Positions 1 to 8,494 are shown, counted from the stretch's first letter. The stretch: 25,205 nucleotides of DNA from a bacterium UBP17_UBA6191 (GCA_002422125.1 DITF01000218.1:1325-26529); one strand, 5' to 3'. Numbers and translations are program-made. The notes: generated by a model from the sequence alone, not told the origin.

Positions 1-2186
1 CTCTGATCAGCGTATTCAATTTCTGTAATCTGACTTCTATGGTTGTAGACAAATCGAGTTCTAAAACCACCAGCATCAATTTCTGCGATAACTCTGTCCC
101 GATTATCCCACTCTCTTTGCCAGATGCTGCCGTCAGGTCTAACAGTCGTGATTTGCCGTCCTTTAGGATCATACGAATAATTCGTACTTCTACCTGTCTC
201 ATCGGTTTCAGAGATCAGGCGGTCTTTTTCATAACTGTATTGCCGGGCGGTTTGATCAGGATGGACAATTTCCAGTAATTTTCCCCAAGGATCCCAACTA
301 TAGCTTGTCTGCCTACCGTCAGGGTCAGTTTTAAGAATCAGGTGGTTATCCTGATCCCAGACAAAAGTTTCTTCTGCTACCACTCCTTGCTGGTTGGCTG
401 GATAAATGACGCGAACCAGGCGATCCAACAGATCGTACTCCATCTGGGTTACAGCTCCCAAAGGATCTTCCTTGGTAATCAAATTCCCTCTGGAATCATA
501 ACCAAACTGCCAAACTCTACCCAGACTATCTGCTACAGTAGCAACCTGCCCTGTGATAGGGTCATAAGTGTATGCACGAATCAAATCAAAATGACCATCC
601 AGTTCCTGAATTACACGATTTTTTGCATCATAATTCCAATGATATGAAATCCCAGAGGCTCTAAACTCTCCGGTTTTATTCCCGCTTGGATCGTAGGTAT
701 AACTGACGGTCCTACCTTCGGGATCGGTCTCGCTAGCCAATAGAGAACGGCCTTGAATATTTACCCATTGATAATAGGTTTTTTCGCCATGCATATCGGA
801 AAGTTTTTCATATAGGCAACCTCTAGGGTCACTCAAATCTCGATATAATCTATACACCCCCTTGGCAATCATCTCGGTTACGGGCCAGTGAAAAAAAGCT
901 CCAGGGATGGAATTGCACTCCTCAGAAATGGCTTTCCAAGGCGAACCCACTTCTATGCCTATGACTACAGGTTCACCATTGATAATGGTTATAACAGGAT
1001 ATTCTACAAGCAGCTTTGTCTTTCTGTCATAGTTGATTTCCTCGAATTGATGAGCCCCTCGATTATGCACGATAATATCTCCACTAATCGAATAATCCCA
1101 GGCATCAGTGGTGCCATCCGGCTCAATGCGAGCTGCCATCAAATGTTGCAATGGTAGCGCATAGTAGTTATAGCGGGTTTGGTCCCCATTGTAGGAACGG
1201 TGGGTGGCCAGTCCCCCAACATTAAAAGTTGTTATTTTCTGGTAGCCCAGCGCATCAGTAGAAATTACTTGACCGCTATTCCAAGTATATTCATTCCATA
1301 CTCCATGAGCAAAGACAGCCTTGGTCTTTTTATCTGCGAAATATTCTACGGCCTCAATCAACTCTCCCCGTGCATTTTTAACACCAGTAACTAATTGAGG
1401 ATCGATCATTGATTCATACAAATATTCCATTGTGTTACCCAAGGGGTTGGTAACGGTGTTTAAGTTGCCCTCGAGTGTGTAGGTATATGTCCAATTTCTT
1501 CCAAATGAGTCCGTAAACTGAATAAGTCTATTTTGTTGATTGTAAGAAAACGCAATCTGGAATCCCGAAATTGTTTCACTTACAGAGGCAATGCGTCCTT
1601 GTGAGTCCCTGCTAAACTTTAAACAATCGAATTCCTTGTTGCACTTTTGCAGCAGTTGTCCGCTCTGATTAAATTCCCAACCCTCGCCAGAATTGGGATT
1701 GTTAGGATTCGAAACGCTACGAATTACTACATAGCCACCATTTGGGCTTGTTGTAAGCAGAAATTCTGGTCGTAAAACCCCCCTCCAGATATGAGGAAAA
1801 CCAGGTATCGGATCAGATTCCTGAAGAATAATTTTGGCATCCTGGGTTAAAAAAACAAAACCATCTTCTACACCAGGACCTGGGTTTTTAATAGGGAACA
1901 GCCGTGCCTCTAGACTATCTGTCCAACCTTTACCAAACATTCCAACAGCGCCCATAGCACTGTTGTAAATTCTTTCCAGGGTAATTGGCCAGTCTGGGTG
2001 ACCAATGGAAAAGTCTCTGGTCTCATAAGACCATGCTCCAGACTGCATATGGATCGGCTGATTGGTTCTGCATTCATCGCCTGGCCCACTTCCAGGACAC
2101 TTTAGAGATGAATTATTCGGTGTATCCACTGAAAAACTGGGAATTACAAAACACAAAACCAAAAATACGGTCAGTACATTTTTCAT
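1..2186 (-). CDS. RHS/YD-repeat secreted protein, partial (3' part beyond left edge)
   Basis: I translated this frame by hand: it stays open for 728 codons from the ATG at 2186 to base 1, so the C-terminus is missing. Residues 1-19 form a signal peptide (basic start, hydrophobic core, cleavage after SFS). Residues ~37-110 look like the N-terminal RHS module (DUF6531-like), with the ERIYNS and GMFGKGW motifs. From ~200 onward there are YD-type repeats, such as YTYDPSGNKTG, FGYDSRGNLI and YSYDPKGRQI. A non-repeat insert with a Cys lies at ~400-450. In known RHS proteins the YD repeats build a shell around a variable C-terminal domain, often a toxin, placed after a DPxG-type core; that part is not in this window. 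The start is supported by a GGAG ribosome site 7 bases upstream. The gene begins 10 bases after the stop of the repeat protein, so the two are very likely one operon. Whether it is a toxin, adhesin or wall protein is unknown. Confidence 0.9.
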   Translation of the reverse strand, partial: MKNVLTVFLVLCFVIPSFSVDTPNNSSLKCPGSGPGDECRTNQPIHMQSGAWSYETRDFSIGHPDWPITLERIYNSAMGAVGMFGKGWTDSLEARLFPIKNPGPGVEDGFVFLTQDAKIILQESDPIPGFPHIWRGVLRPEFLLTTSPNGGYVVIRSVSNPNNPNSGEGWEFNQSGQLLQKCNKEFDCLKFSRDSQGRIASVSETISGFQIAFSYNQQNRLIQFTDSFGRNWTYTYTLEGNLNTVTNPLGNTMEYLYESMIDPQLVTGVKNARGELIEAVEYFADKKTKAVFAHGVWNEYTWNSGQVISTDALGYQKITTFNVGGLATHRSYNGDQTRYNYYALPLQHLMAARIEPDGTTDAWDYSISGDIIVHNRGAHQFEEINYDRKTKLLVEYPVITIINGEPVVIGIEVGSPWKAISEECNSIPGAFFHWPVTEMIAKGVYRLYRDLSDPRGCLYEKLSDMHGEKTYYQWVNIQGRSLLASETDPEGRTVSYTYDPSGNKTGEFRASGISYHWNYDAKNRVIQELDGHFDLIRAYTYDPITGQVATVADSLGRVWQFGYDSRGNLITKEDPLGAVTQMEYDLLDRLVRVIYPANQQGVVAEETFVWDQDNHLILKTDPDGRQTSYSWDPWGKLLEIVHPDQTARQYSYEKDRLISETDETGRSTNYSYDPKGRQITTVRPDGSIWQREWDNRDRVIAEIDAGGFRTRFVYNHRSQITEIEYADQ

Positions 2187-2196
2187 TTTATATCTC

Positions 2197-5061
2197 CTAA
2201 TACCAGATTTTTACAGTTTTTTGTTCCAGATAGGAGCTGCCACCCGTATTGCTAAGAAACAACTCTAAAATCCACTTTCCTTCCCAAGCAGGGGTGTCTT
2301 CAAAATATCCGTTCCATAAATTTGTTGTATGCCGACCAGAAGAAGGAATATAGATGGGTACAGGGTGAGTGTATACAACTTCACCATTAACGGCTCTGAT
2401 TAGAAAGCCCAGACTTCCAGGTCCATCTGAATCAAAGGTGACAGAAAGATTTTGTGGGCTGGAATATGGGTTTGGTGCTGGAGTGAAACTGCCATTTTCC
2501 CATTGCATTCTGGATATTTTGGGATTCGGAGGCTCATTAGCAGAGTATTGTAAGTCATAGCTACGAAACTCTGGATTAAAAATTTGGATGGAGGCCAAAA
2601 GCTGGCCATTATGGACAACCGGATTTTGGCAGGTAAATTCTTTTCCGTTGTGGGTGAGGGGCAGATAAACATTCTCCCCTTGACTGCAAAGAATCTCGCC
2701 CACAAATCCATCAAAACTTCCCTGGATTTGTTGCAGTGGGTTATCTACAGTATTGCCTAAGGCAGGATTCAGATAGGAGATTTCTGGAATCCCAGATGAA
2801 TGAAGTATTTGTATAGGCTGGCTTAATGCTTCAGAATCTCTGACAGCACTCAAGAAACAATTTAATGCAGAATCTGGTTCCATGTGAAAATTTAAGTGAA
2901 ATTCAAGTTCTCTAGGGCCTGTTAATGGCAGAGTCTGAGATATACCGCAGGCAGAAACCAACGCACCATGCCCCCATTGCAATTTACCTTGCAGATATGG
3001 ACTCGTACTATAGGAAATATCTTGTGAGAGAAGATTCAAATCCAGAAATGCCATTTCAGGCAAATCCTCACCAATTAACACTGTATGTGACTCTTGAGCA
3101 GATAGCAAATTTGAATAATACTGAGTGCCACCATGAGTTAAGCGAAATTTGTATTGGCCTGAATCTAAAACAAAATCCTGGCAGCCCGAAGGCAATAGAC
3201 TCTTGCCTATCCCAGTGTATGCGGATGTGGCATTAAATACATGGACCATGGAGCCAGATGGAATAGTCCCATTGATAGAGAAGCAGACCGTAGTGACTGC
3301 TGGAATCACTAAATTTGCCGAACCGCCAAGTAGTATATTATCTGAAAAGAAATGTCTACCATCTTCAGTAAATCTAAATTTCACCATCTCATGCGTGGAT
3401 AACAAAAACTCCGCGATCCCGTTTTTACCTAAAACTTTTGCTTGGCCCAGATATGTGCCTGCCTGTGAAAAAGCGTAAACCTGCTTACCGCCACCATAAC
3501 CCTTATTATTTCGCTTTACCTGAACGCTACTGAGCGGTGGAATATCCCAAGCTACAGTGGATTCCGCTGGCACCGTAAAGTCTGAACTATATACACTAGT
3601 ACCTTCAGAATCATAACGAAGCTTAAAAGTCCCATCGGGAATACGGAGCTCTGCCAACCCGTCTATAAAAACTTCGAGCTGCCGATTGGTATAGGTGCCA
3701 TCAGATTTAAAGAGGTAAAGCTTTTTACCGTATTGAACTGGCTCTTGGTTTTGTGTAATTCTGAATTGTACCAAAGGGGGGAGTAGGATCGCCGTGGTGC
3801 TACCTGCATCCACAGAGGCGGAATACCAACGAGCCCCGTCAAAATCTACGGCAAATTTCAATCGTGTTTCATGGTGAGGGCTAGGAAAAATTGCTCTTCC
3901 CAAACTGTCTGGCTGTCTTTGCAGTCCAAGATACCTGCCGTCCTCAGAATACATGTAAATTAAACCTTCTATTGATGGGATAGAAACCCCATCCACTACT
4001 TCTACTTGGGTCAGAGGAGGCAGAGTGACACTGTACGAACCTCCGATGGAATACACAGGTGTGAATACATCCAAACCGTGCCAGGGATAGCGAAAGGAAT
4101 AGTCCGCATTTGGCAACCAAAAGATAGCTCTTGCATTGAAGTCTGTGACAAGAGAATATCCAGCATAGGTATTGGTCCCACCGCTGGAGTTAAATACATA
4201 AACAGGTAGGTCGATTGGGCCGGATTCGCTGGCTTCATTAAAAAGAATCTGAATAGCATAAGGATAGAGGCCCGCCCACGAAAATTCGCGGTTTTGTTCA
4301 GTTGTAGTAAAGACTTCTGTGAATCTGTTTTGTCCATCTGGTGCTGTAAAACGGAATTTGTAGGTTCCATTAACTAAGGCAAAACTTGCAGTGCCAGAGC
4401 TATTGGCACTAGCCTGAATTCCTGTATAAACGCCCGCCTCGGTGAAGGCGTAAACCTTACTGGATTCTGTGAGCAATTGGTCATAGAGCTGAATTGTGAC
4501 CAGGGTTGGTTTAGGAACACTAATTAGAAGCGGAGACTGTAACGGGGCTGAAAAAATCTCAGAAAAAAAGTGCTTTCCCTGCCAGGAGGTTCTTAAGCGG
4601 TAATTGCCGGGTGCTAATCTTCTTGAGATTTGGGAATGTTCATTGGTTGAGGCGAAAATTCCGCTATATGCTCCAGATTCATGGAAAAAATGTCCCTGAA
4701 CTCCAGCGCCTACATTCTCTCCGTCCGCCAGAATTAGAAATTCCGAGTAAGCCGGCACGGAAATGATTGCATCATGCGTGCCAGCTAAAACTGTCTGAGA
4801 AAACCATTGTTGACCATCTTCTGTAAAACGGAATTTGTAACTACCAGGATTCAAATCAAACGAAGCCACAGAATTGAAATCCGTGATTGCCGATTTTGTT
4901 GTATATGTCCCCGACTCGGTAAAAGCATAGATCACCTTGTTTTCCCCCGCCGGGTCGCCAGAAATGTTCAGAGCTACGCTTGTTGCAATAGCCTGAATCT
5001 TGTTGGTGATGAGGATCAATAAAAGAATATATGCATATTTAATAATCATTTTGTGAAACAT
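2197..5061 (-). CDS. Secreted surface protein with eight ~80-residue tandem repeats and FlgD-like Ig tail
   Basis: This 954-residue protein is placed at the ATG at 5061 because GGAGG sits 5 bases upstream. The frame stays open 25 codons further, but without a ribosome site. Residues 1-24 are a signal peptide. Residues ~28-665 hold eight divergent repeats of 77-83 residues, starting near 28, 106, 185, 267, 351, 430, 510 and 589. Each has a core like VYAFTExGxY, an A-x-F-x-L turn and YKFRFTxDGxxxFS, which suggests all-beta (Ig or carboxypeptidase-regulatory-like) modules. Residues ~670-840 contain four spaced Cys and no recognised domain. Residues ~845-954 resemble a FlgD-type Ig domain (PNPYSS, NGEVVYTHP, LWNGYFEDT, EGKWILELF). 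Its place directly before the RHS gene suggests a joint role at the cell surface, for example adhesion, display or docking; that is inference. Similar repeats accompany YD proteins in other bacteria as far as I recall, but I could not check. Confidence 0.85.
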   Translation of the reverse strand: MFHKMIIKYAYILLLILITNKIQAIATSVALNISGDPAGENKVIYAFTESGTYTTKSAITDFNSVASFDLNPGSYKFRFTEDGQQWFSQTVLAGTHDAIISVPAYSEFLILADGENVGAGVQGHFFHESGAYSGIFASTNEHSQISRRLAPGNYRLRTSWQGKHFFSEIFSAPLQSPLLISVPKPTLVTIQLYDQLLTESSKVYAFTEAGVYTGIQASANSSGTASFALVNGTYKFRFTAPDGQNRFTEVFTTTEQNREFSWAGLYPYAIQILFNEASESGPIDLPVYVFNSSGGTNTYAGYSLVTDFNARAIFWLPNADYSFRYPWHGLDVFTPVYSIGGSYSVTLPPLTQVEVVDGVSIPSIEGLIYMYSEDGRYLGLQRQPDSLGRAIFPSPHHETRLKFAVDFDGARWYSASVDAGSTTAILLPPLVQFRITQNQEPVQYGKKLYLFKSDGTYTNRQLEVFIDGLAELRIPDGTFKLRYDSEGTSVYSSDFTVPAESTVAWDIPPLSSVQVKRNNKGYGGGKQVYAFSQAGTYLGQAKVLGKNGIAEFLLSTHEMVKFRFTEDGRHFFSDNILLGGSANLVIPAVTTVCFSINGTIPSGSMVHVFNATSAYTGIGKSLLPSGCQDFVLDSGQYKFRLTHGGTQYYSNLLSAQESHTVLIGEDLPEMAFLDLNLLSQDISYSTSPYLQGKLQWGHGALVSACGISQTLPLTGPRELEFHLNFHMEPDSALNCFLSAVRDSEALSQPIQILHSSGIPEISYLNPALGNTVDNPLQQIQGSFDGFVGEILCSQGENVYLPLTHNGKEFTCQNPVVHNGQLLASIQIFNPEFRSYDLQYSANEPPNPKISRMQWENGSFTPAPNPYSSPQNLSVTFDSDGPGSLGFLIRAVNGEVVYTHPVPIYIPSSGRHTTNLWNGYFEDTPAWEGKWILELFLSNTGGSSYLEQKTVKIWY

Positions 5062-5275
5062 TGACCCTCCGAAATTCGGTATAGAGAACCTGTCACCATT
5101 TCTAAGAGTAGACAAAAGATGACAATAAATCCACAAATTGGGAGAAGAGTTTACAAATGGGCAATCTTTTTTTTATTGCCACCACACAATGTGCCGCGAA
5201 AATCTGGGTGTTGTGGGGCTGAAATTTTCGCTTGAAATATCAAAATGCGGTAAGATTGATTTTGGGGGAACGGTT
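5062..5275. other. Divergent intergenic region with inverted repeats, no gene seen
   Basis: This is the longest gene-free gap in the window. It separates the minus-strand repeat protein from yraN. It holds an 8-base inverted repeat, GCGAAAAT (5196-5203) and ATTTTCGC (5224-5231), with a 20-base spacer. It also holds a 6-base hairpin GGCAAT/ATTGCC (5160-5180) with a T-rich loop, and the palindrome at 5069-5079. I found no convincing -35/-10 pair on either strand. Confidence 0.6.
5065..5070 (-). promoter_or_regulatory. Ribosome binding site fixing the start of the repeat protein
   Basis: On the minus strand GGAGGG ends 3 bases before the ATG at 5061. It decides against the longer frame that begins at 5136. 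An 11-base palindrome, CCGAAATTCGG (5069-5079), overlaps its upstream edge and could hide it in a small hairpin. Confidence 0.7.
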
Positions 5276-5626
5276 ATGGCAATTCATAATCAACATGGAT
5301 TTGAGGCCGAAGCTCTGGCTTGTTCCTATCTAGAAAATCTAGGGTATCTCCTTTTACATAAAAATTTCTCCTGCCGTGAAGGAGAGATTGATCTGGTGAT
5401 GGAGCACAATGAGATTTTAGTATTTGTGGAAGTTCGTTCTTTAAAGCGAATTACATCAGTTCATCCCTTGGAAGCTCTCAGTCGAGCCAAGTTGTCGCGA
5501 ATTGTCAAAGCAGCTAACTTTTATCTGATGAAATATCCTACCGATAAAAATGTCAGGTTTGATCTTGTTCTGGTGCTGGGCGTAGCGTCGAATCTCAAGC
5601 ATTACCAGAATATTCTTGAAGTTTAG
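5276..5626 (+). CDS. yraN: YraN / UPF0102 family endonuclease-like protein
   Basis: The protein is 116 residues long, the usual size of this family. It shows the family motifs in order: GFEAEALACSYLENLGY at the N-terminus, then GEIDLV, then VFVEVR. Together these form the PD-(D/E)xK nuclease-like core (Glu, Asp, Glu and a basic residue). The biological role is not settled; structural kinship to Holliday-junction resolvases suggests nucleic acid processing. I chose the ATG at 5276 because GGGGGA lies 6 bases upstream and the next residues match the family start. The frame continues upstream to 5138, but that extension has no family similarity. The stop overlaps the stop of the convergent outer-membrane gene by 4 bases, and I see no terminator between them. 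Confidence 0.92.
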   Translation: MAIHNQHGFEAEALACSYLENLGYLLLHKNFSCREGEIDLVMEHNEILVFVEVRSLKRITSVHPLEALSRAKLSRIVKAANFYLMKYPTDKNVRFDLVLVLGVASNLKHYQNILEV

Positions 5627-6444
5627 AATTTGTACTGGGCACTGGCTACCACATTACTGGTATCGCGCCCAAAGAGCCGGTCGTAATCCGATTCAGAAAT
5701 CCAGTTGAGCTGAAATGTTGTCGTATCTAGGCTAAGACGAAAGCCACCTGAAACGACATCTCCATTGTAATCATACAGGAGTTGAAAATTGCGTCCTAGA
5801 GCTACCTGTCCCCCGGCAAAGCCGAAGAATTGCTCAGGCTCACCTTCTACAAGCGATTGGTTGGCTAAAACATTGCGGTTGGGCAGAACAGATCGTAGAC
5901 GGTATCCACCAAAAAGCCCAGTGCCATAATCATTAAATGTACCCACATTTGTTTCCAGAAGTTTTCTGCCCCCAAAAGTAGTTCCGGCCCCAAAGTGAAA
6001 TCTGGTCCATCCAAAGGACATCATCAGAGTTGTGTAATCCCTAGTCGAGCCGGGTACAATGGCTGAAATGGCCATAGGAACTGTTTCCACTGGTAGCTGA
6101 TACTTAAGACTCCAATAATTTTTACCACGGCGATTGCTGGAACCAGTATAGGATTCTTTGGCAAAGGCAGCCTCAATATTGGCAGTAATTCCTGCTGAAA
6201 GAGATAACCAGTGTTGGGCCCCGTTTTCCATCCTGAAAGTAGAAGAATCTCTTTCATCAAAAAAGTAGCCGTACCAGGAAATGGTAGATTCTTCAATGTT
6301 TCTGGTGTAGGGAGAGGGTGTCAGGATGGAACCGGTTAATCCTAGATTGGTTGCGAAGAGATCCTCTGATTGGGAAATCCCAACAAAGGTAGAAAAAAAG
6401 AGTCCCAACCCAATGAGGGTATAAGGTATCTTTGTGTGCTTCAT
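5623..6444 (-). CDS. Putative outer-membrane beta-barrel protein
   Basis: This 273-residue protein has a signal peptide at residues ~1-26 (basic start, hydrophobic stretch LIGLGLFFSTFVG). The rest alternates polar and hydrophobic residues, with many aromatic and Gly residues, typical of beta-barrel strands, for example FHFGAGTTFGG and FRLSLDTTTFQLNW. It ends in ASAQYKF, the aromatic-terminated strand read by the BAM machinery. No Cys is needed for its fold and no catalytic motif stands out. I do not recognise the family; the overall look recalls YjbH-like or other small barrel proteins. Its ATG lies only 23 bases from the assigned ATG of the divergent gene at 6468, so its promoter would lie within that reading frame. 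The ribosome site is weak (GAG, 12 bases upstream). Confidence 0.75.
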   Translation of the reverse strand: MKHTKIPYTLIGLGLFFSTFVGISQSEDLFATNLGLTGSILTPSPYTRNIEESTISWYGYFFDERDSSTFRMENGAQHWLSLSAGITANIEAAFAKESYTGSSNRRGKNYWSLKYQLPVETVPMAISAIVPGSTRDYTTLMMSFGWTRFHFGAGTTFGGRKLLETNVGTFNDYGTGLFGGYRLRSVLPNRNVLANQSLVEGEPEQFFGFAGGQVALGRNFQLLYDYNGDVVSGGFRLSLDTTTFQLNWISESDYDRLFGRDTSNVVASAQYKF

Positions 6445-6467
6445 AGTACATGATCTCGGAGTAGTGA

Positions 6468-7382
6468 ATGGAATTGTTTACACAGTGTGAGCCGGGTAAA
6501 CCAAGCCTGGAGATGGTCCCTGAGGCTGGATTTGAACTCTCGCCAATCTCTAAGTTAAAACCCCAACAAAAAGAGGCAAATTCAGGCAATCTGGCTTCGA
6601 TCGCAGAAGGTTTTTTTTGTGATGGAAATATATTTTTGCTAAGGCCAGGTCCAACTCCAGGTGGAGTGTTTTTATGCTGGCCGGATCTAATCTCTGCCTT
6701 GCATGCGCTAAATCAGTTCTGGGGATGGAAATCACAAGTTCATCCATTGGATGTGTTACGCTTTGAGGAAGCCCTAAGTTTTCACGACCGCACTCTTAAA
6801 CAGTTCAGGGATTGTTTGCCCTTTACTCCAGATCAATTTGAGTCCGTATTGCTTCCAATGCGACAAGCTCCTCATGATTTACAAGTATTAGTGCTGGAAC
6901 GCAAGATTGATATGCGTTTGCTGGCTTGGATCAAGAGTCATGGATTTGTCTACACTCCTACCCTGGGCCGTATACTCTCGGCCCACGAGTTTAGCTTTTC
7001 GGCCCAGATGAAAATTACGGAGCATCTTGGCAAGGTGATGCGCAGATTATCAGGAGGAGAGAGCGAGTTTTTAGAGAAATTTGGTTCTGGTCTGCAGGAG
7101 GCTTTAAAAAGTCGCCATGAGGTATCTAGCTTTTTATTTGATTTGGCCTGTCCCGTTCTTTGTGAACACAGAGGACTCAGAAAAAAGATCTGTCAGCAAC
7201 TGGGAGGACTAGTGCCGGGCAGATTTGATTTTGATGAATCGCTTGAGGAGGATGGGTTAGAGTACTCCGTAAGGTTTTCTGAGGTGAAGGACATCCAAAA
7301 AATTAGTGATGCGCTTAAAAATCCCAGGGTTAAGGAATTGTTTGATGCTATGGAAAAAGGGAGTGTAAATGGGAATCACTGA
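6468..7382 (+). CDS. Unknown 304-residue protein paired with SPL-like radical SAM gene
   Basis: I do not recognise this family. The protein is soluble, without signal peptide or membrane segments, and is mostly helical from residue ~75 onward. A C-terminal segment (~250-300: FDFDESLEEDGLEYSVRF, then KISDALKNPRVKELFDAME) looks like a small alpha/beta domain. It overlaps the SPL-like gene by 14 bases, so the two are probably translationally coupled and may act together. The ATG at 6468 has GGAG 6 bases upstream. However, the first ~45 residues look poor in protein character and sit over regulatory-looking DNA: an inverted repeat GTTTAC/GTAAAC at 6476-6501 and a tRNA-3'-end-like stretch on the other strand at 6514-6538. 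A later start, such as the GTG near residue 67 preceded by AGGTGGA, remains possible. Eight Ts at 6611-6618 could allow slippage. Confidence 0.7.
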   Translation: MELFTQCEPGKPSLEMVPEAGFELSPISKLKPQQKEANSGNLASIAEGFFCDGNIFLLRPGPTPGGVFLCWPDLISALHALNQFWGWKSQVHPLDVLRFEEALSFHDRTLKQFRDCLPFTPDQFESVLLPMRQAPHDLQVLVLERKIDMRLLAWIKSHGFVYTPTLGRILSAHEFSFSAQMKITEHLGKVMRRLSGGESEFLEKFGSGLQEALKSRHEVSSFLFDLACPVLCEHRGLRKKICQQLGGLVPGRFDFDESLEEDGLEYSVRFSEVKDIQKISDALKNPRVKELFDAMEKGSVNGNH

Positions 7383-8472
7383 TTTTGAGCATGTGTTTTT
7401 ACATGAAGAAGTTAAGGACATGCGGGTGGTGGACCAGCTAAAAAACTCTTTACCCAATAAGGAGATTAGGCTCATTCGTGATGTTAGTGAAGCTATGGCA
7501 TTTGTGGATCATTCCTCGGAAAGACAAATAATCCAGTCGGGAAAAAAGATTTTGCTGCTTAACAACCATAAGGGAAATGTCATCAAGTATTGCCCAGCCA
7601 AATCCCCAGGATGTTACAAGTGTTGTAATTTACACACCATCAATCTGATGAGTAATTGTGTTTTTAACTGTGCCTACTGCATTTTGCAAAATGTCTTAAA
7701 TTCTCCTCTGATGCAGGTACATTGTAATCTGGATGAGATATTTTCAGAGCTGGACCAATACGATTTGAGTTTAAGTGAACCCGTACGGATCTGCACAGGA
7801 GAAATAGCCGATAGCCTGGCCCTTGAACCAATTTTGCATCAGGCCAAATTTCTGGTGGAGTATTTTTCCCATAAAAAACATTTGATTCTGGAGTTAAAAA
7901 CTAAATCAGATCAGATCGAGAGCTTGCTTATGGTTGCACCTAAAGGCAAGACGATTGTGTCCTTCTCTATCAACCCCGAGCATGTGGTAAAGACCATTGA
8001 GTTTCATACGGCTAGTCTGGATGCCAGGTTGAATGCAGCCAGAAGACTTATAGATCATGGGTATAAGGTGGCCTTTAATCTTGATCCTGTAATTCGGTTT
8101 GAAGGCTGGGAAGAGCATTATGATGGTTTGTTTCAAGAGCTGAATCACCGCTTTTCTGCTACAGAAATAGCCTTTGTGCATGTTGGTCTTTTGAGACATA
8201 CAGCAGGCTTGGATGGATTAGCCAGACAGAGGTTTCCAGGATTGAGACTTTTTGATGAGGAATTTGTCATGGGTCCTGATCGCAAACTGAGATACCCAAA
8301 GCCGGTGAGGGAATCCATGTACGAATTTTTGTATCAAAGGCTGCGTAGCTGGCATTCTAGCCTGCCATTTTATGCCTGTACCGAAAAGGCCGACCATTAT
8401 CAGAAGTTTTTTGATTGGATTCCTGGTGATGATCTTGAGTTAAACCGCCATGTTTTGAAGAGAGTTGTTTAG
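7369..8472 (+). CDS. Spore photoproduct lyase-like radical SAM protein
   Basis: The protein has 367 residues (Bacillus SplB has 342). Residues 97-104 (CVFNCAYC) are the CxxxCxxC motif that binds the [4Fe-4S] cluster and S-adenosylmethionine. The later stretch FSINPEHVVKTIE ... HTASLDARLNAARRL ... GYKVAF ... FEGWEEHYDGLF follows SplB closely. SPL enzymes reverse the thymine dimer known as spore photoproduct in UV-damaged DNA. Cys142, in RICTGEIADSL, sits where Bacillus SplB has the H-donor Cys141; many SPL-like relatives have Gly there, as far as I recall. Bacillus Tyr98 is Ile105 here. Four more Cys (75, 82, 85, 86) precede the motif, typical of the SPL-like branch outside Bacillus. The ATG has GGGAG upstream within the preceding gene. 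The exact substrate is uncertain, since no sporulation gene is in view. Confidence 0.85.
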   Translation: MGITDFEHVFLHEEVKDMRVVDQLKNSLPNKEIRLIRDVSEAMAFVDHSSERQIIQSGKKILLLNNHKGNVIKYCPAKSPGCYKCCNLHTINLMSNCVFNCAYCILQNVLNSPLMQVHCNLDEIFSELDQYDLSLSEPVRICTGEIADSLALEPILHQAKFLVEYFSHKKHLILELKTKSDQIESLLMVAPKGKTIVSFSINPEHVVKTIEFHTASLDARLNAARRLIDHGYKVAFNLDPVIRFEGWEEHYDGLFQELNHRFSATEIAFVHVGLLRHTAGLDGLARQRFPGLRLFDEEFVMGPDRKLRYPKPVRESMYEFLYQRLRSWHSSLPFYACTEKADHYQKFFDWIPGDDLELNRHVLKRVV

Positions 8473-8494
8473 GAATGGGAAACAATTGATAGTG

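Noticed and set aside
4011..4370. 119-residue minus-strand frame within the repeat protein
   Set aside because: It is an alternative frame of the same strand, overlapped by repeats that are clearly translated in the main frame.
5232..5256. Promoter TTGAAA...TAAGAT before yraN
   Set aside because: The spacing is about 13 bases, too short for a sigma-70 promoter.
5138..5275. N-terminal extension of yraN to the ATG at 5138
   Set aside because: The extra 46 residues lack family similarity and a ribosome site, while the ATG at 5276 has both.
6514..6587. Functional tRNA gene on the minus strand
   Set aside because: Length, CCA and T-loop fit, but the T-stem, D-arm and anticodon arm do not pair, so only a remnant or chance similarity is reported.
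6611..6618. T8 tract as a phase-variation switch
   Set aside because: T8 runs also occur at 5167-5174 and 11346-11353; with this base composition they are expected and no variant evidence exists.
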